Shown piece by piece: positions 12,401-23,850 of a DNA stretch of 64,000 nt (within the stretch, counting starts at the first letter, position 1; every line of letters begins with the position of its first letter). The notes below the pieces were generated by a model. The model did no database searches and was not told the origin of the DNA. It saw only the letters and a program-made list of their open reading frames with translations. The position numbers and the translations under genes were made by a program. The DNA is from Litomosoides sigmodontis (taxonomy: Eukaryota > Nematoda > Chromadorea > Rhabditida > Onchocercidae), in contig OY718803.1 in assembly GCA_963070105.1 (NCBI GenBank), positions 4,136,507-4,200,506 of the forward strand, read 5' to 3'.

Positions 12401-14087
12401 TGATGTTTGATTTCTCAAGGTTGGTCAACTCCACAGCGGCTTGACACAAAAACAGCGTGTTGAGTCATTGTTTCGGTTTAAAAAAGCTGAACTTGATGTA
12501 CTAGTTTCAACAGATCTCGCAGCAAGAGGACTTGACGTAGAAGGTGTTAAGACAGTAAGTTTTTTTTTTTTTTTTGGGAAATCATAAGCAGTTATATGTT
12601 TTTCTTGATCTAATAGAGTGAAAGTTGTTTCGAGAGAGGCAAACTTAATGACTTTCCTTATTGAGCAAACCAATTATCTTTGTACCAAATAATGTTTTTC
12701 AACACAATTAGGTTATTAATATGGATATGCCTACAACACTGAAGCAATATGTCCATCGAGTTGGTCGAACTGCCCGGGCAGGTCGTGTAGGACGATCCGT
12801 TTCTCTGGTGGGTGAAAGTGAAAGAAAAATTCTGAAGGAAATTGTAGCTTCGAATAAAGGAGGCTCCCTCAAGCAGCGACTCATAAGTGCTAGTCAGTTT
12901 TTCAATTTTCCAAATTCAGATGCAGTTTTATGAATATTGGGAACTGTTTACAGTTTTCCTACTGAGTCTCAACACTGTAATTTTTATTTTTCATTATAAG
13001 TGGTAAAAAAAGCCTTTTTCTTATTGCAGATGTGATCAATGCTTATAAGAATAGGATCGAAAGTTTGGAAGAAAGCATTAAAAGAATTGGAGAGGAGGAA
13101 GAAGCAGAAAGAAATCTACGACTTGCGCAGGACGAATTGCAAAGAGGCAAGGCGAAACTGGAAGGGAATGTTGAGAAAAGATGTTGGATGAAATCGCAGA
13201 AACCGTTGGTTGGTGAGAAAAGTAAGATATCTTTCATTTGAACTCTAGGCTGCCAACTTCATAATATTAATTTTTGTCCTTGCACGGAAGTTTTAATTAA
13301 TATGATTGCATGTATTTGCCAATGAAGAGTTCAATACGGTATTTTGTGATCCTTTTCAGGTGCGAAGAAAAGTAAACATCATAGCAAAGACGGTGGTAGA
13401 GATCAAGTAAAGTTTTTTTAAATCATTTTTTTCTCGAGAAGAGATATGTAGGAATGGCGTTATTGGGAGAGGATGAAAGGAATTACTGTATCATATCTAT
13501 TCACTTTGATATTTTTAACTTATAGAGTTGACTGTTCGGGTAGATATTCACTGTTTGATGATAAAAAAAATCCATCACTATTTTTCTATATTTGTTAGTA
13601 ATGTGATGGTGTAATTGTACTTCTTTTCTTCAGACCATTGGATTTTTGGTTATTTCTTGTTATGATTTTACTATACAACTTATTATTCATGGTTACTGTT
13701 TTTCAATCTAATAATTATTATCAAAACAATTATTTTTTACAGGAAGAATTGCGAGCTCAGCGAATAGCTGATTTTCAAGTGCGTGAAGCGAAACGTGCAA
13801 GAAAAGGGAAGAAGTTACGAGCCATCAGAGAAAACAGTGATCATAATGCGGTTGGAAAAAGGAAGAAGCGGAAGTTTGGAAGTTCGTTCACAAACGAACT
13901 AACAGACGTGAGAAAGAAAACTGTAAAACGATTTAGATATGGGTAAGCGATTTGGGTTCAATGTATTTCATTTCTTCGTGGTGTGTTGAAACTCTCTTGC
14001 TATCAGGTGACTTCTGGTTGCAGGCCTGAAGATGCAGATTTCAAAGCAGCGAAGATGAAAAAAGCAGCCCAAAGAATAGCAAATTGA
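3471..14087 (+). CDS. DDX27: DEAD-box ATP-dependent RNA helicase, DDX27/Drs1 family
   Basis: Sixteen phase-consistent exons give 684 aa: 3471-3545, 3811-3901, 4261-4413, 4602-4744, 5008-5226, 5395-5455, 11289-11413, 11589-11714, 11947-12088, 12154-12254, 12420-12554, 12712-12892, 13030-13221, 13360-13406, 13743-13942, 14024-14087. The helicase motifs are intact: Q motif FTEPTRIQ (about residues 161-168), Walker A ATGTGKT (186-192), PTRELA (about 220), DEAD (294-297), SAT (325-327), [11 protein letters not shown] (442-452) and [11 protein letters not shown] (472-482). The lysine-rich C-terminus has an EKRCW segment like the conserved KRTW region of DDX27. Family members act in the nucleolus in 60S ribosomal subunit assembly. 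Human DDX27 is near 800 aa, so this one is shorter, mainly at the ends. Intron 6 is 5.8 kb and contains a complete antisense gene. A poly(A) signal AATAAA lies at 14142-14147. Confidence 0.93.
4414..4824 (+). repeat. 23-nt exact direct repeat in two neighbouring introns
   Basis: A 23-nt string beginning GTACTTTCAGATC occurs at 4414-4436, exactly at the donor of intron 3, and again at 4802-4824 inside intron 4. Weaker similarity continues downstream (both runs reach an AACTTTTTT stretch). This indicates a local duplication of intron sequence. Confidence 0.7.
5763..9027 (-). CDS. MFS transporter (SLC22A18-like), nested in helicase intron 6
   Basis: Eight exons on the minus strand join in phase: 9027-8914, 8375-8295, 8208-8095, 7748-7641, 7400-7221, 6923-6795, 6488-6238, 5997-5763, giving 403 aa, normal for a 12-helix major facilitator. 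The exons are hydrophobic throughout. The loop after helix 2 reads [13 protein letters not shown], equivalent to the MFS motif A (GxxxDxxGxR/K), and ERTTALMRL matches the ERxxALG segment of SLC22A18/tetracycline-efflux-like carriers. Family members move small organic ions across membranes; the substrate here cannot be read from sequence. The frame stays open upstream of the ATG to about 9085 (…[14 protein letters not shown]) after a possible acceptor TTCCGCAG, so the true start may lie in an earlier exon. The whole gene sits inside one intron of the oppositely oriented helicase. Confidence 0.85.
9090..11288. other. Remainder of helicase intron 6
   Basis: About 2.2 kb upstream of the nested transporter, still inside the helicase intron. 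It probably holds the transporter's promoter. A 117-codon plus-strand reading frame at 9950-10303 is hydrophobic and low in complexity, with no recognisable motif, so I do not call it a gene. Confidence 0.5.
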
Positions 14088-15201
14088 GGACTACAGCAAA
14101 AAACTTCTTATAATAAGCTGTTTTAAAGTTATAGTCTTTTCAATAAAAAAAGTTGAAGCTTCAGAAGCCGAACTACTTGATTCTTGCATCATAATTCAAA
14201 GCGCATATTATTATGAATTAATTCTATAGCATTCAGAGAGTGCTTCAGCCGAGAACCATTTGAACTTGAAACGTATGAAAATCTTTGATCATATTGACTA
14301 GCAAAATTCGAGAAAGACTTTACTTGCCTTCAAGCGCGTAATATCATGATTTGGTACACATATTCAAAGACAATTTTCAAATTATGCAAAAGATCAATGT
14401 AACGAAAATCATCATTGGTGATGAAAATATCCACGTGTTAAACGCCATGGAGAGGTTCAACACTTTCGGGTAATGAATTGTATCGATGTTTTTGATCAGA
14501 TCCCGAACGATAATAAAATTAATGGAGCTAAAATTCCGGCTAATCGATTGAAGAGTCTTGTACCCAAGAAGTCCTGCTAATTATGGTAAATGGCTAGAGG
14601 GCTTAGTAAAATTTGCTAGCAATTACGCTTTACAAGCGAGTCGCAGGAGCGATCACCGCTTTTAACATCCTCATGGGCGATAAATATATCGCTATGCCTT
14701 AGATTTTCCACATAAAGAATCAGTAGAAAGAGGATCCGTTTTCACTGAGAGAAGTCTTTATATCTTTATGAAGAAATGTCTTGAGTTCCACTATAAAAGT
14801 CGAATTTTTCGTATGCTATTTTTCCATGTGAAATTCAAATTCAGAAATCTTTTACTGATATTTACATTTATGAAAACATTTTTAAATAGCAAAAAAGATA
14901 AATGTATCGGTTACTTGCATACGAGCAACGGGAAAAATGAAAATGATTGTATGCTTTGATGAAAAAGATTGAAAACTTCACACAATGTAAGTTTTTCGAA
15001 TTAAACCGTCTTCCTGTTTAATTCATAGCTCAAAAAACCCAATTCAGCTTCCATAGGAAAAGAGAAAAATCAAGAAATTACTTACATCAGCTCTTAAAGA
15101 AATCACCACTTACAGAAATCTAAATCACAATAAGCCTTGACATAAACAAAGCAAACATTGAGAGGAACGATTTCATGTATATACAAGTTACAGTTAAACA
15201 T
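14088..15201. other. Intergenic between convergent genes
   Basis: 1.1 kb between the helicase stop and the 3' end of the minus-strand candidate gene. It contains the helicase poly(A) signal (14142-14147). Nothing else is recognisable. Confidence 0.5.
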
Positions 15202-17260
15202 TTACATAATAGTAACCAGTGATCCTTGATAATCTGTAACTGGACTTAAAGTCATAACATAGTTGATGATCTCGTCTGCCTCCTCAACTTTCCAGTGGCT
15301 TGGCTATCAAAATTTTTTTCTTAAAGTTAATTTTTAAAAATATTTATCCAGCATTTAGTAGAAAGATCAAATGAAACAATTGCATAAGAAATACTAAAAT
15401 CTATTTAACCGTCTTACAAGCAACGAACATATTGTATTGCGTGTACGGTAGAGGAGGTAGTTGTCAAGTTTTGCTGCAAAACGAAAATTTTTCCATTGCT
15501 TTCAATGCATAGAACCTTGCACCCCATTTTTTCTGGAACAGCGTTCCACTGATTTTTTTTTGTTCTGACGGGAACGCTGCAAAACAGTAATAGTTTACGG
15601 TGCTTACATATTTTTGAAGTTTAGACTTAAATGTGTGAGGAAATTAGTGAAAGAAAGTATGAAGTACGCACCATTTCCTTTTCTGAGCCAGTTGAACGAT
15701 TTATATAGCCGAATTTGAGCTTCGATTTACTGTCACCACCTAAAACCTTTATGATTTTTCACTGGTTACAATTGTTACCATGGAACTACGATCAATTAAG
15801 TAATCCAATACATTCTCTTTATGAAATCCTTTTCCTTTCAAACTTTTCCAAAATTTCCAACTACATATTTAATAGCATCAATTAAGGCTATAACCTTTGC
15901 GTCTCTTTCCAGGCATAGGCCAGCCGAGCTCTTCGAATGCTTTAAACATCTTGTGACCCTGCGAAGCCAAAAATCGTTTTGTATTGAAATTCCGTTGCCA
16001 TGGAAGGAAATTACATCTCTCCTACAACTGTAACTATCGTCTTCGTATTTCAAAACTTAAGTGTTATAACTTCCCTTCATCTCGGAAAATGGCACTAAGA
16101 CACGTAATAGAGTGAAACGAAGCTTGAACATGCAACAGTGCGATGATTACACATCTAGTAAAACCACAAAAAAGAAACCTTTGGAGAGCACTCCCCGGTC
16201 CACCAATATTTTTCACAAACTAAACGTAGACCAGTACACGTTGAGAGATCCAACAAAGAATTGATGTACTGAAATAACACTTACTGACATGTTAATAAAA
16301 TAACGTGCCTTTCGTTATTTGAAAAATTAAGACTTCACTGGCTGATGTGGAAAGCTTTTCTAGTAATGGCGTTGGTTCAAAGTAATGCCTATCTTGTTAC
16401 TCATTTAGACAGAATAGATCAGTGCATACACAAGTTTTGGAAGGCAATCAATGTTCGAATTATTCCTCATAATGAAATTTGTTGCTAACCACAAAAATGA
16501 CCACTTGGTGTTTTCCATTTCCGCTTTTACTTCTGTTTTCACTTACATTTCCAATGAAAAAGCCAAATCAATCAATTCCCATATACAGTCAAGATGAGGT
16601 ACGGAAAACATCGACAAGACCAATAAATCATCACAATTTTATTGCTATTTGGTTTGCTATTCAAAATCTGGCTCCATTTCATTTGAATATGAAAATCAGA
16701 CTCTGTTTAAATCCTACAAGGCTTTAAAAAATGGGAAACCTTAGCAGCATTTGTTTCACCAATGATTGCAGGAAAAAGAGTGATACCAGCTAAAGTTCGA
16801 GCGAGAGCAGCTAAGGCATTACAAGTAGAATTTAATATACATCGCTCTTTGCCAATATTTCTTTTCTCCTCCACTCGAAAAGTCTTGAACAAAAAGTTTG
16901 TTAAAAAATCAAAACTTCAAGCCAAAAAAGCCAAAAAAATTTTAATATCAACCACAAATTTCAACCCTATCCACTTCTTTTCTGCTAAATTCCTCACTTT
17001 CGGAAGGCAAATCATCAAAATATGATTCACAAAAGACTTTAAAACGCATGAATGAGTTCCAGTTGCCTTCCACTAACTTTTGCGCTTTATTTTTGATGAG
17101 AAAAGCAACATTTATTTGAATTAAAATAAATGCAAACTTTTAGCCTATTCTTTTCTGCAACGTTGTCTACAGCTTTGTTGAACTGCTCTAAAATCTTATC
17201 ACCATACGCTTTGGTTCGTTTTGTAGTCTTCGAAGTCGCTTTTTTCACCGAAGAAATTAC
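15202..17260 (-). CDS. Unrecognised multi-exon protein (5' end not resolved)
   Basis: Eight minus-strand exons keep frame over 273 codons including the stop: 17260-17138, 17076-16966, 16883-16740, 16268-16179, 16021-15895, 15739-15672, 15576-15523, 15303-15202. The first is basic (KKATSKTTKRTKAYGDK), the second acidic (YFDDLPSESEEFSRKEVDR), and later ones contain aromatic and cysteine-rich stretches (VCEKYWWTGECSPK, FEELGWPMPGKRRKG). The final exon ends VTDYQGSLVTIM. No signal peptide or membrane segment is visible and I do not recognise the family. Support comes from splice sites, phase and protein-like composition only. Weak points are the acceptor at 17077 and the donor at 15522, which lack good consensus. 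A neighbouring ATG giving MGVL before exon 1 would need a 36-nt intron, so the N-terminus is left open. Confidence 0.5.
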
Positions 17261-17934
17261 CTACAAAAAGAAATGCGTAGGCTGTATTTTTTTTACCAGA
17301 ACTCCCATATGCCTATGACATGGACATGAAACTGGATCAGCAGTGATGGCATGAAGAGTAAACAATCAACGCAATCCTTCAATGTCGTCTACACTGGAGG
17401 GGCACTTACAAAAAAAATTCAGATCCCGAATCATGTACGCTTTAAATCCATGCAATAATTTCACTACTAATGATTAATATTATCTTAATATCCATGAAAT
17501 GAAAGCTACTTCTGTAACACATCACGATTTTAACAGGACAATAATACCTTTCACAGAAATTCATCATGAGGTCATAGAAAGTTTCTTAAATTTCGAGAGA
17601 AAGACTTCCCCTTAATTTTGCTAATGTAAGAATATTTTTCCTACACTTTTTGTTATGGTAAAATAAAGGCGACAAACGCTTCGCGCAATAACATATTAAA
17701 GGGATCAGAAGGATATTAACTCGTAATACTTTGAACATGCGGTACGAGTTCAAGCACTGAGCAAAAAAGTTTCGGTTAATGCTGTTAGGAATTATTGGGT
17801 TCTGGCTGCTGATGTTTGTTAGGAGCGATTCTGATTTTGCTCACCAATTTTATGGTGAACAGTGTTCCTAACAACAATATATGAGACTTAATTTACAACT
17901 GTTTATCGGGGCACGCAGTTGAATAGAACTAGCG

Positions 17935-17940
17935 TTTATT
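17935..17940 (-). promoter_or_regulatory. Poly(A) signal of the 325-aa minus-strand gene
   Basis: AATAAA on the minus strand lies about 33 nt past the predicted stop at 17973-17975. It supports the last, two-codon coding exon of that gene model. Confidence 0.5.
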
Positions 17941-17972
17941 AAAACAGTGATGGAAGAAAGACAAATAGATGA

Positions 17973-19671
17973 TTACTGCTGAAAAAAAGGCTACCATCGA
18001 AGAGAGAGATTCTAAAGGATGATATTATGGGATGATCTCAAGGTAAAACATGTCATATATAATTGATAGAGAGAGAGAGAGAGTGTGTATTGTAGAAAGT
18101 GAATAGATTGCAGGTGATAATTTATATGATAATAAGGTTGATACTTGAGAACGTGAGAACGCATGTGGTAATAATTTATCGATAATAGAGGAAGGGAGAT
18201 TACAGATGATAATTTACATTTGAATCCGTTAGTTGGATAAGAATGTTAGATGTGACTGGTCTATTGAATGAGTTTTTAGTTCTGAGTGTTCTGATTTCTC
18301 GACAAATGTTATGTTTTTCAGCAAAAAAAACTCACCGAAATTTTATTTCTTTCTTTCTTTGCTTGGCTTAATTCTTTTCCACAACTATTTGCTAGTAGCT
18401 TTCCCAACTTTGAGTGTGTGTATAATGAACTGAAATCGGTTGGATACCGCAGTTTCTTTTCCAATGACTTGATGGCTTTCATATTGGATATCATTTCAAA
18501 ACACTTTCTTTCAACGTACTCCAAATCCTTTGCACTTTCAGAAGCAGATGTTACGCCTTGTTGCGTTGGCAATTTTTGTGGTGGAACTGATGTTAACAAT
18601 CCAATTTTCGGTTGGATCAAACGGTGATTTGCCGAAAATGTAGGAATGGGTATAATTAGTTCCGGGATTGACAAGGGTTTCTGGAATCTCGAAATCCCCA
18701 CATCCATAATAGATCCTGCATGTCCCAATGATCTAGTTTCCATCGAATTCCAATTTTCCGAAGAATCAATTATCACCGCTTGCAAATCCACCTGCGATTT
18801 CCCATCGTAATTTGTTTTTGTATTTTTGCTATTTACTAATGCTTCGCTTATATTTGGCAAAATTGGCGACTCGTATTTGCACGGTTTCTTCAGTTTCTTC
18901 GTATGTCTTAAATATCGGCGAACGGTTTCACTTTCTGCGCTGAACTGACGCTAGAAAATAAAATCCAAATTTAAAAATGCGGAAAGGAAACAACGCTACT
19001 ATTTGTCGTTAAAAAATTAAGGCTATAACTTCATCATAAATGAAAAAGCCTATGGACATTAATTGTCTTCTACAGGTCACGATGTCCGCTTCATATTCAC
19101 TTGGATCTTCTAATCCTACTAAAGAAGTTGAATGTTTGAAATTTCCAGTCACGATTAATCACTCACGGATAATACAACTAATGCTGTGTATCTAAAATGA
19201 ATATTGTTTGAGAGACGCAATCACTTACACCTTTCGATCAAAGCTCAGCATTATTATATCATAAAATAACCATTAGAAAAGTGTATTATACCAACTTTGA
19301 TTGAAATATCTTCGCACTGATTTGTAGCGAAACATCTATGCTTGTCTTCTGATGCACCAATACTAATACTTTCGGCATTAAATATATAAGAAAGTGGTTT
19401 AATTGGTGGAGGCTTCGGAATATTGAATGGCAGAACAGACCAAATGGGTGCTGACGGCTTCATTAGAGTCTCAAAGAAAGGACGTAGAAAGGAAGGAGCA
19501 ACATCTCGATACTGCAGATCGAGAAAGCGATCCTGAATATGCTAAGTTTTGTAAGGAAACAAATTTTGGAGACAAAAAATCCTATTCTTTTAAATTAATT
19601 ATATTGTTCAGAAGTAAGAAATGATGAAAAAATTTTCTGCACACTGAGATCTCTCTTAGCAATCTGTGCAT
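17973..19671 (-). CDS. Unrecognised 325-aa protein
   Basis: Exons 19671-19645, 19532-19292, 19118-19030, 18950-18336 and a terminal 17978-17973 (Gln-stop) join in phase. The 615-nt exon is the strongest evidence. Visible features are a proline-rich segment (PFNIPKPPPIKPLS), a basic stretch (RRYLRHTKKLKKPCKY) and a C-terminal part that is probably helical (KDLEYVERKCFEMISNMKAI). There is no signal peptide or membrane segment. I do not recognise the family; it could be a nematode-restricted nuclear or cytoskeletal protein, but this is a guess. The first exon (MHRLLREIS) ends in a weak donor (GTGTGC) and is the least certain part. If the last intron is not removed, the protein instead ends at a stop at 18318-18320. 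It is the middle of three same-strand orphan genes. Confidence 0.65.
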
Positions 19672-20039
19672 CTTCTTCTTCTTAAAAATGATTTTACTCC
19701 GATAAAATATGCTTCTCATTGACCCACTGTTTTAATCAAGAAATTTCTCAGTCCGTTGAGATAATGTTGAGATAAAATGCACACAATAAAGTTATTAAAA
19801 GATCCATAAATTTGACCTCATTAACGAAACAAACATTTTCCATTGACGCAAACGACAATGATTCTGGCCTTGTAACACCTGAAAATTTTTCAAAAACGAT
19901 AGAATTAATAAATATAAGTGTAAATTTATATGCCAAAAAAATTAGTTCAGAAAATAGTGATGAAAGAAAGCGAAGTTCAATAACTAATGTTTTTGCCCAT
20001 TCACAAATACGCATTGAAATTCATCAGAATCCATTTTAC
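19672..20039. other. Short spacer between two minus-strand genes
   Basis: 368 bp separate the stop of the upstream gene from the start of the next. A plus-strand frame at 19812-20048 (78 codons) looks moderately protein-like but has no splice context or homology, so it is not called. Confidence 0.45.
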
Positions 20040-21241
20040 TCAACGTAGTAAGATCAAAATACGAGAACTGATTTTAATCTTATAGGAAATGGTACCGAGT
20101 GCGTAGTAAGATGTGATCATAGCAATAGCAGCAGCTGAAATCACTGCTATGAACCTCACGTTTCGTTCCAGGGCAAACTCCTCCACGAATTGATTGAATG
20201 GTGAATCAAAACATTTCGCTGTGACGCAAATGAATTATTACATTTTGAATTCTCATCTTTCTCAAATAACAATTGCTTTCATCCTTTTTTTTGACGGCCA
20301 AAAATTAAAACTATTAGGCGCTGAGGACCAAAAATCATCAAAATTATTCAGTACGTGCACATTACTTGGAATGACATTGTTGTCGTGCACGCATTACACA
20401 CGGAATGAACAGTGTGAAAATTTTCTACTCTTCTCGTTACGTCTGTACATTTTGCAAATCCGATTACTTTCAAAATTTTCTCGGCTTTTTTTATCTGTTG
20501 AAAATTGAGACACTTAACCTTATCACTCTTTACACAACTCAACAATCAAAGAGCAAATTCGATCGGAAAAACTTTTTTTTCACAAAATTATACCAATACG
20601 TTTTCATCGGCTTTAAATTTTAAAATTGAATCGAACGTTTCCTCGGTTTGAAAAGAAATTAGCCACAAAACCTTTTTGATTTTTAGGTCACGAATATGTG
20701 CGCGCTAAAAGGGACGGATATAACAAGCAGATCGATGCATAGCTAAAGACGTGCGTTATGCCACGTCTCCAATACCAACATCCCACTGTATTTAGAAATT
20801 AGCTTACATAATTCATCCAGTTGCTTCGATACTTCGACAACGTTAGTGTGCGCAAGCGCAGAAGGTTCACTGGGTACGTCTTCTTCAGTAACCACAGAAA
20901 TATCATCGTCATCGTCATCATCATCATCATCATCATCATCATTTATGCTATCCTCGCTTCCATCATCATCATCTTCCACCCGCTCATCCTCCTCTTCTAT
21001 CTCATTTTCTGATCCTGAATGGCCCTTTTCTTCCTGAAATTTCAAAATGCTCTCGTAAGTGCAGTCATATTCACATAAAAGTTCTGCAATAATGCCACAC
21101 TTTGAAGAGCACTCACTCGATGGAGGAACAAAAACTCACATCTAGCAGGTCAAAATCGTCCTCCCCAATAAAACTCCACGACGAATGATTGGTGTCGAAG
21201 CTCGAAATGGATGGTGAACGAGTCAAGCGATCATCATCCAT
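20040..21241 (-). CDS. Acidic protein with C-terminal membrane anchor, 206 aa
   Basis: Four exons, 21241-21140, 21033-20787, 20494-20402, 20218-20040, all in phase. A TTTGTAG acceptor lies one base before the ATG, suiting trans-splicing. Residues 1-34 are Ser/Thr-rich and contain SSWSFIGEDDFDLL. Residues 35-90 are very acidic, with a run of 13 Asp encoded by a TCA/GAT microsatellite. A probably helical stretch (VVEVSKQLDELCKLI) follows. A single hydrophobic helix spans about 170-190 (FIAVISAAAIAMITSYYALG), with a 16-residue basic/hydrophobic tail, so the protein is probably tail-anchored with its bulk in the cytosol. WSFI next to acidic residues resembles an LC3-interacting motif, as in BNIP3-type mitophagy receptors, but there is no convincing sequence match to that family. 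Function unknown. Confidence 0.7.
20902..20943 (-). repeat. TCA/GAT trinucleotide repeat encoding poly-Asp
   Basis: A microsatellite of TCA units (GAT on the coding strand) inside exon 2 of the tail-anchored protein gene. It encodes the 13-residue aspartate run. Confidence 0.9.
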
Positions 21242-21492
21242 CCTACAAACATGGAAATGCAACATCTTTTGACGATGAAATTGCAATGGATACGTGAACA
21301 AGGAGAAAAGGTATAACGAATCAATGTTCGGTAAGTGATAAGTGATAAGAGGTTATCCCAATGAAGCGATGAGATAACAGACTGCAGCCGATGCCAGCTA
21401 CGCTTCCATTAATGAATTCATTTTTCGTTGTTTTTTAAACCGATGATTGAATTTCCCGTCAATACACTATGGTTTCCATGGAGGAGGAGAAA

Positions 21493-21737
21493 CGAGAGAG
21501 AGAGTGAGAGAGAGAGAGAGAAGGGGAGCTTTCTTTCTTTCTCTCGCTTCTCGCCCTCTCTTTCCTGTTTCTATTTCGATTCCAATTAAATTTTCGTATT
21601 ATTAATTCAAATAAAGAGAAGTTAATTATTTGTACAAGTAAAGTAAAATTGTCTGCTAAATTCATCCTTTTCATACCTCTCCGAGAGTAACTGTCTCTCT
21701 TTCAGTGAGCGAGAGAGAGGGAGAGAGAGCGAGAGAT
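21493..21737. repeat. GA/CT microsatellites
   Basis: GA-rich tracts at 21493-21522 and 21708-21737, with CT-rich sequence between and after them. They lie 250-500 bp upstream of the start of the tail-anchored protein gene. GA tracts are common in nematode promoters, but function here is unproven. Confidence 0.8.
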
Positions 21738-23850
21738 GACGAGTAGCTGCGCAGGTATCGTTCTCCGTTTCATCCTTAAGCGCACACTATTCCTCTTCTC
21801 TCTCTTCCCCTCTCCCTCTCCCCCTCTGCCTCATGGAAAATAAGGCTTCCCTTTAATTGTGCTATAGAAACAACTTATTTGCACTTAGTGTTTTTCACGG
21901 ACGACAAAAAGAAAAGGGGGAAAAGAAAAAGGGGAAAAGTGAGAAGACAATTGAGCAACATGACGCACACACAGAGACACGCAGAGCGACGCCTAGATAA
22001 ACATGAAGTGATTTGATTTGGGAAGAGGAGGGTGGGAAAGAACTGGTTATCCATCTATCGGTGGTGTACTGACTGATTCCTACTGGTTGGTTAGAGTTTC
22101 TTGGTTGGCGACAAATAATTCACAGATGAAAGGAGCATGCGACAACGTGTACGGATGAAAATGAAAATAACTGATCTCAGCCGAGGAGCAATATGCCTGG
22201 CTGTTATGATTGGTTTTCACGTGAGCTCCTTGCGTCCTTTTTCCTGATGCTCTTGTAAATTAAAAATTTCAATAAAAGGAAATCCATAATCCTTAAATCC
22301 CATTAAATGTTAACTTTTTAGCTTTTTTTGCATTTTCTATCGAAAGAAAATTAGCTTCATTTTATCAAACATTTCCTGTCGATAAAATTTTTCCAGCAAA
22401 TTAAAAAAAAAGAGAGCGAGGGAGAGAAAAAAAATTAAAACTAATGATTTAAATTTTGCGCAAATGTGAGCGAAATGAAAACCTCTCAGGAAAATACGAA
22501 TTTGGAGAAATTCGTTAGGCGTAGAAGGAAATGGCATTGGCATCCTTTTGATGGAGCGAAAGATGACAACTGCGCTTCTCTCAATAAATGGCGATGGCGT
22601 CACTTGCTGCCGTGCAAAATCAATCCAGCAAAAATTTTGAACTACAAATCAATTAATAGCAACGAATTAACAGTACCCTTCTCTCTCTCTCTCGCCCTCT
22701 CTTTCTCCCCTTTTGTCCGTCTAAAGAAGAAAACAAAAGGGAAATTTTTTCGTAAATTGAGGAGTGTTAATAAAAAAGTTCGGGAAACGTTCGTTGGTTC
22801 AAAACGTCGTGAAGAGAAGACAACTGACACTTTGCGTTTACAATTTCAATTTACCCGCAGCAGCATTATCACAGGGAGGAAAAAATGAGCAAATGTTCCA
22901 AACAAAAAAAGTTAGCAAAACGATTCAAAGGCACTTTAATTTAAGTTTAATTTTTAATATTCAACTGTAATTTGACAAATTTTCGATAAAAGGGACTACA
23001 CATACAAGGTTCAGTGGCAATATATGAGAAATTAACGTAAAACGTTCGAATATACAACTTCAACGCTCGTTTGCTAAAGATGAAGCGCATGAACTGACAG
23101 ATTCTCATACTGTGTACGACGTCCCCTCCGAAAGCTGCGCAAACAGAAAAGGCAACACTTTTCTACGCTTCTAATTTCCATCTGTAAATTTAAACCTTTG
23201 AAATGAACAGAACATCCTCCTCACTTTGATGTGTAACGTTTACACTTAAATGGGATCTTCTCACGTGGTGATGTAACTTGCTGAGTAATTGTGTAGCTAT
23301 GCTTTCAGGCTTTTACCGACACGTATGCAACGATGAAGTAAACGTTCCGAAAAATTTGCTGAAAGCATGAAATCATTCATTTGGGCTGAAATACCAAGAG
23401 ATCATCAGTGACGTAAGCAACTGAGAGATTAAAGAAAGTAATCGAAATTATGCAACTTTCACAACGCTACCTCATTCAAACATATTTTGTTGCTTCTAAG
23501 ATTGCTAAGCGCATAGACGGGCGATGCATAAATTTGATATTTCGAACTTTTGAATTCATCCGCTGAAACCTCTGCCCTCCTACAGTAGCGGTAGCGTCTG
23601 ACGTCCGTCTACACGGATCTGACCGTTCTTGCATTCCTTTCATTACACAACTCAATCATCGCAGTAGCACAAGAGAAGGAGCTGACCTCTAGTCACCTCA
23701 ACCTAAAGCACCCGTTGTTATCAATGAGCATCTCTTATCACTATTGATACTGACCATTTGCAGTTCAAATGGAACGCCTAAAAATAAGTTTTCTTGTTTT
23801 CATAAACCCTTCTTCTTCCATTTGCTCGTTCCTCAATCATCACAAAAATT

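Noticed and set aside
16479..16727. Plus-strand frame with a signal-peptide-like start (MTTWCFPFPLLLLFSLTFP)
   Set aside because: It lies within an intron of the minus-strand gene model; no partner exons or homology were seen.
19812..20048. 78-codon plus-strand frame between two minus-strand genes
   Set aside because: Moderately protein-like, but it sits in a short spacer opposite gene orientation and overlaps the end of an exon on the other strand.
22466..22888. 140-codon plus-strand frame
   Set aside because: It runs through a CT microsatellite; its composition changes abruptly and there is no recognisable domain.
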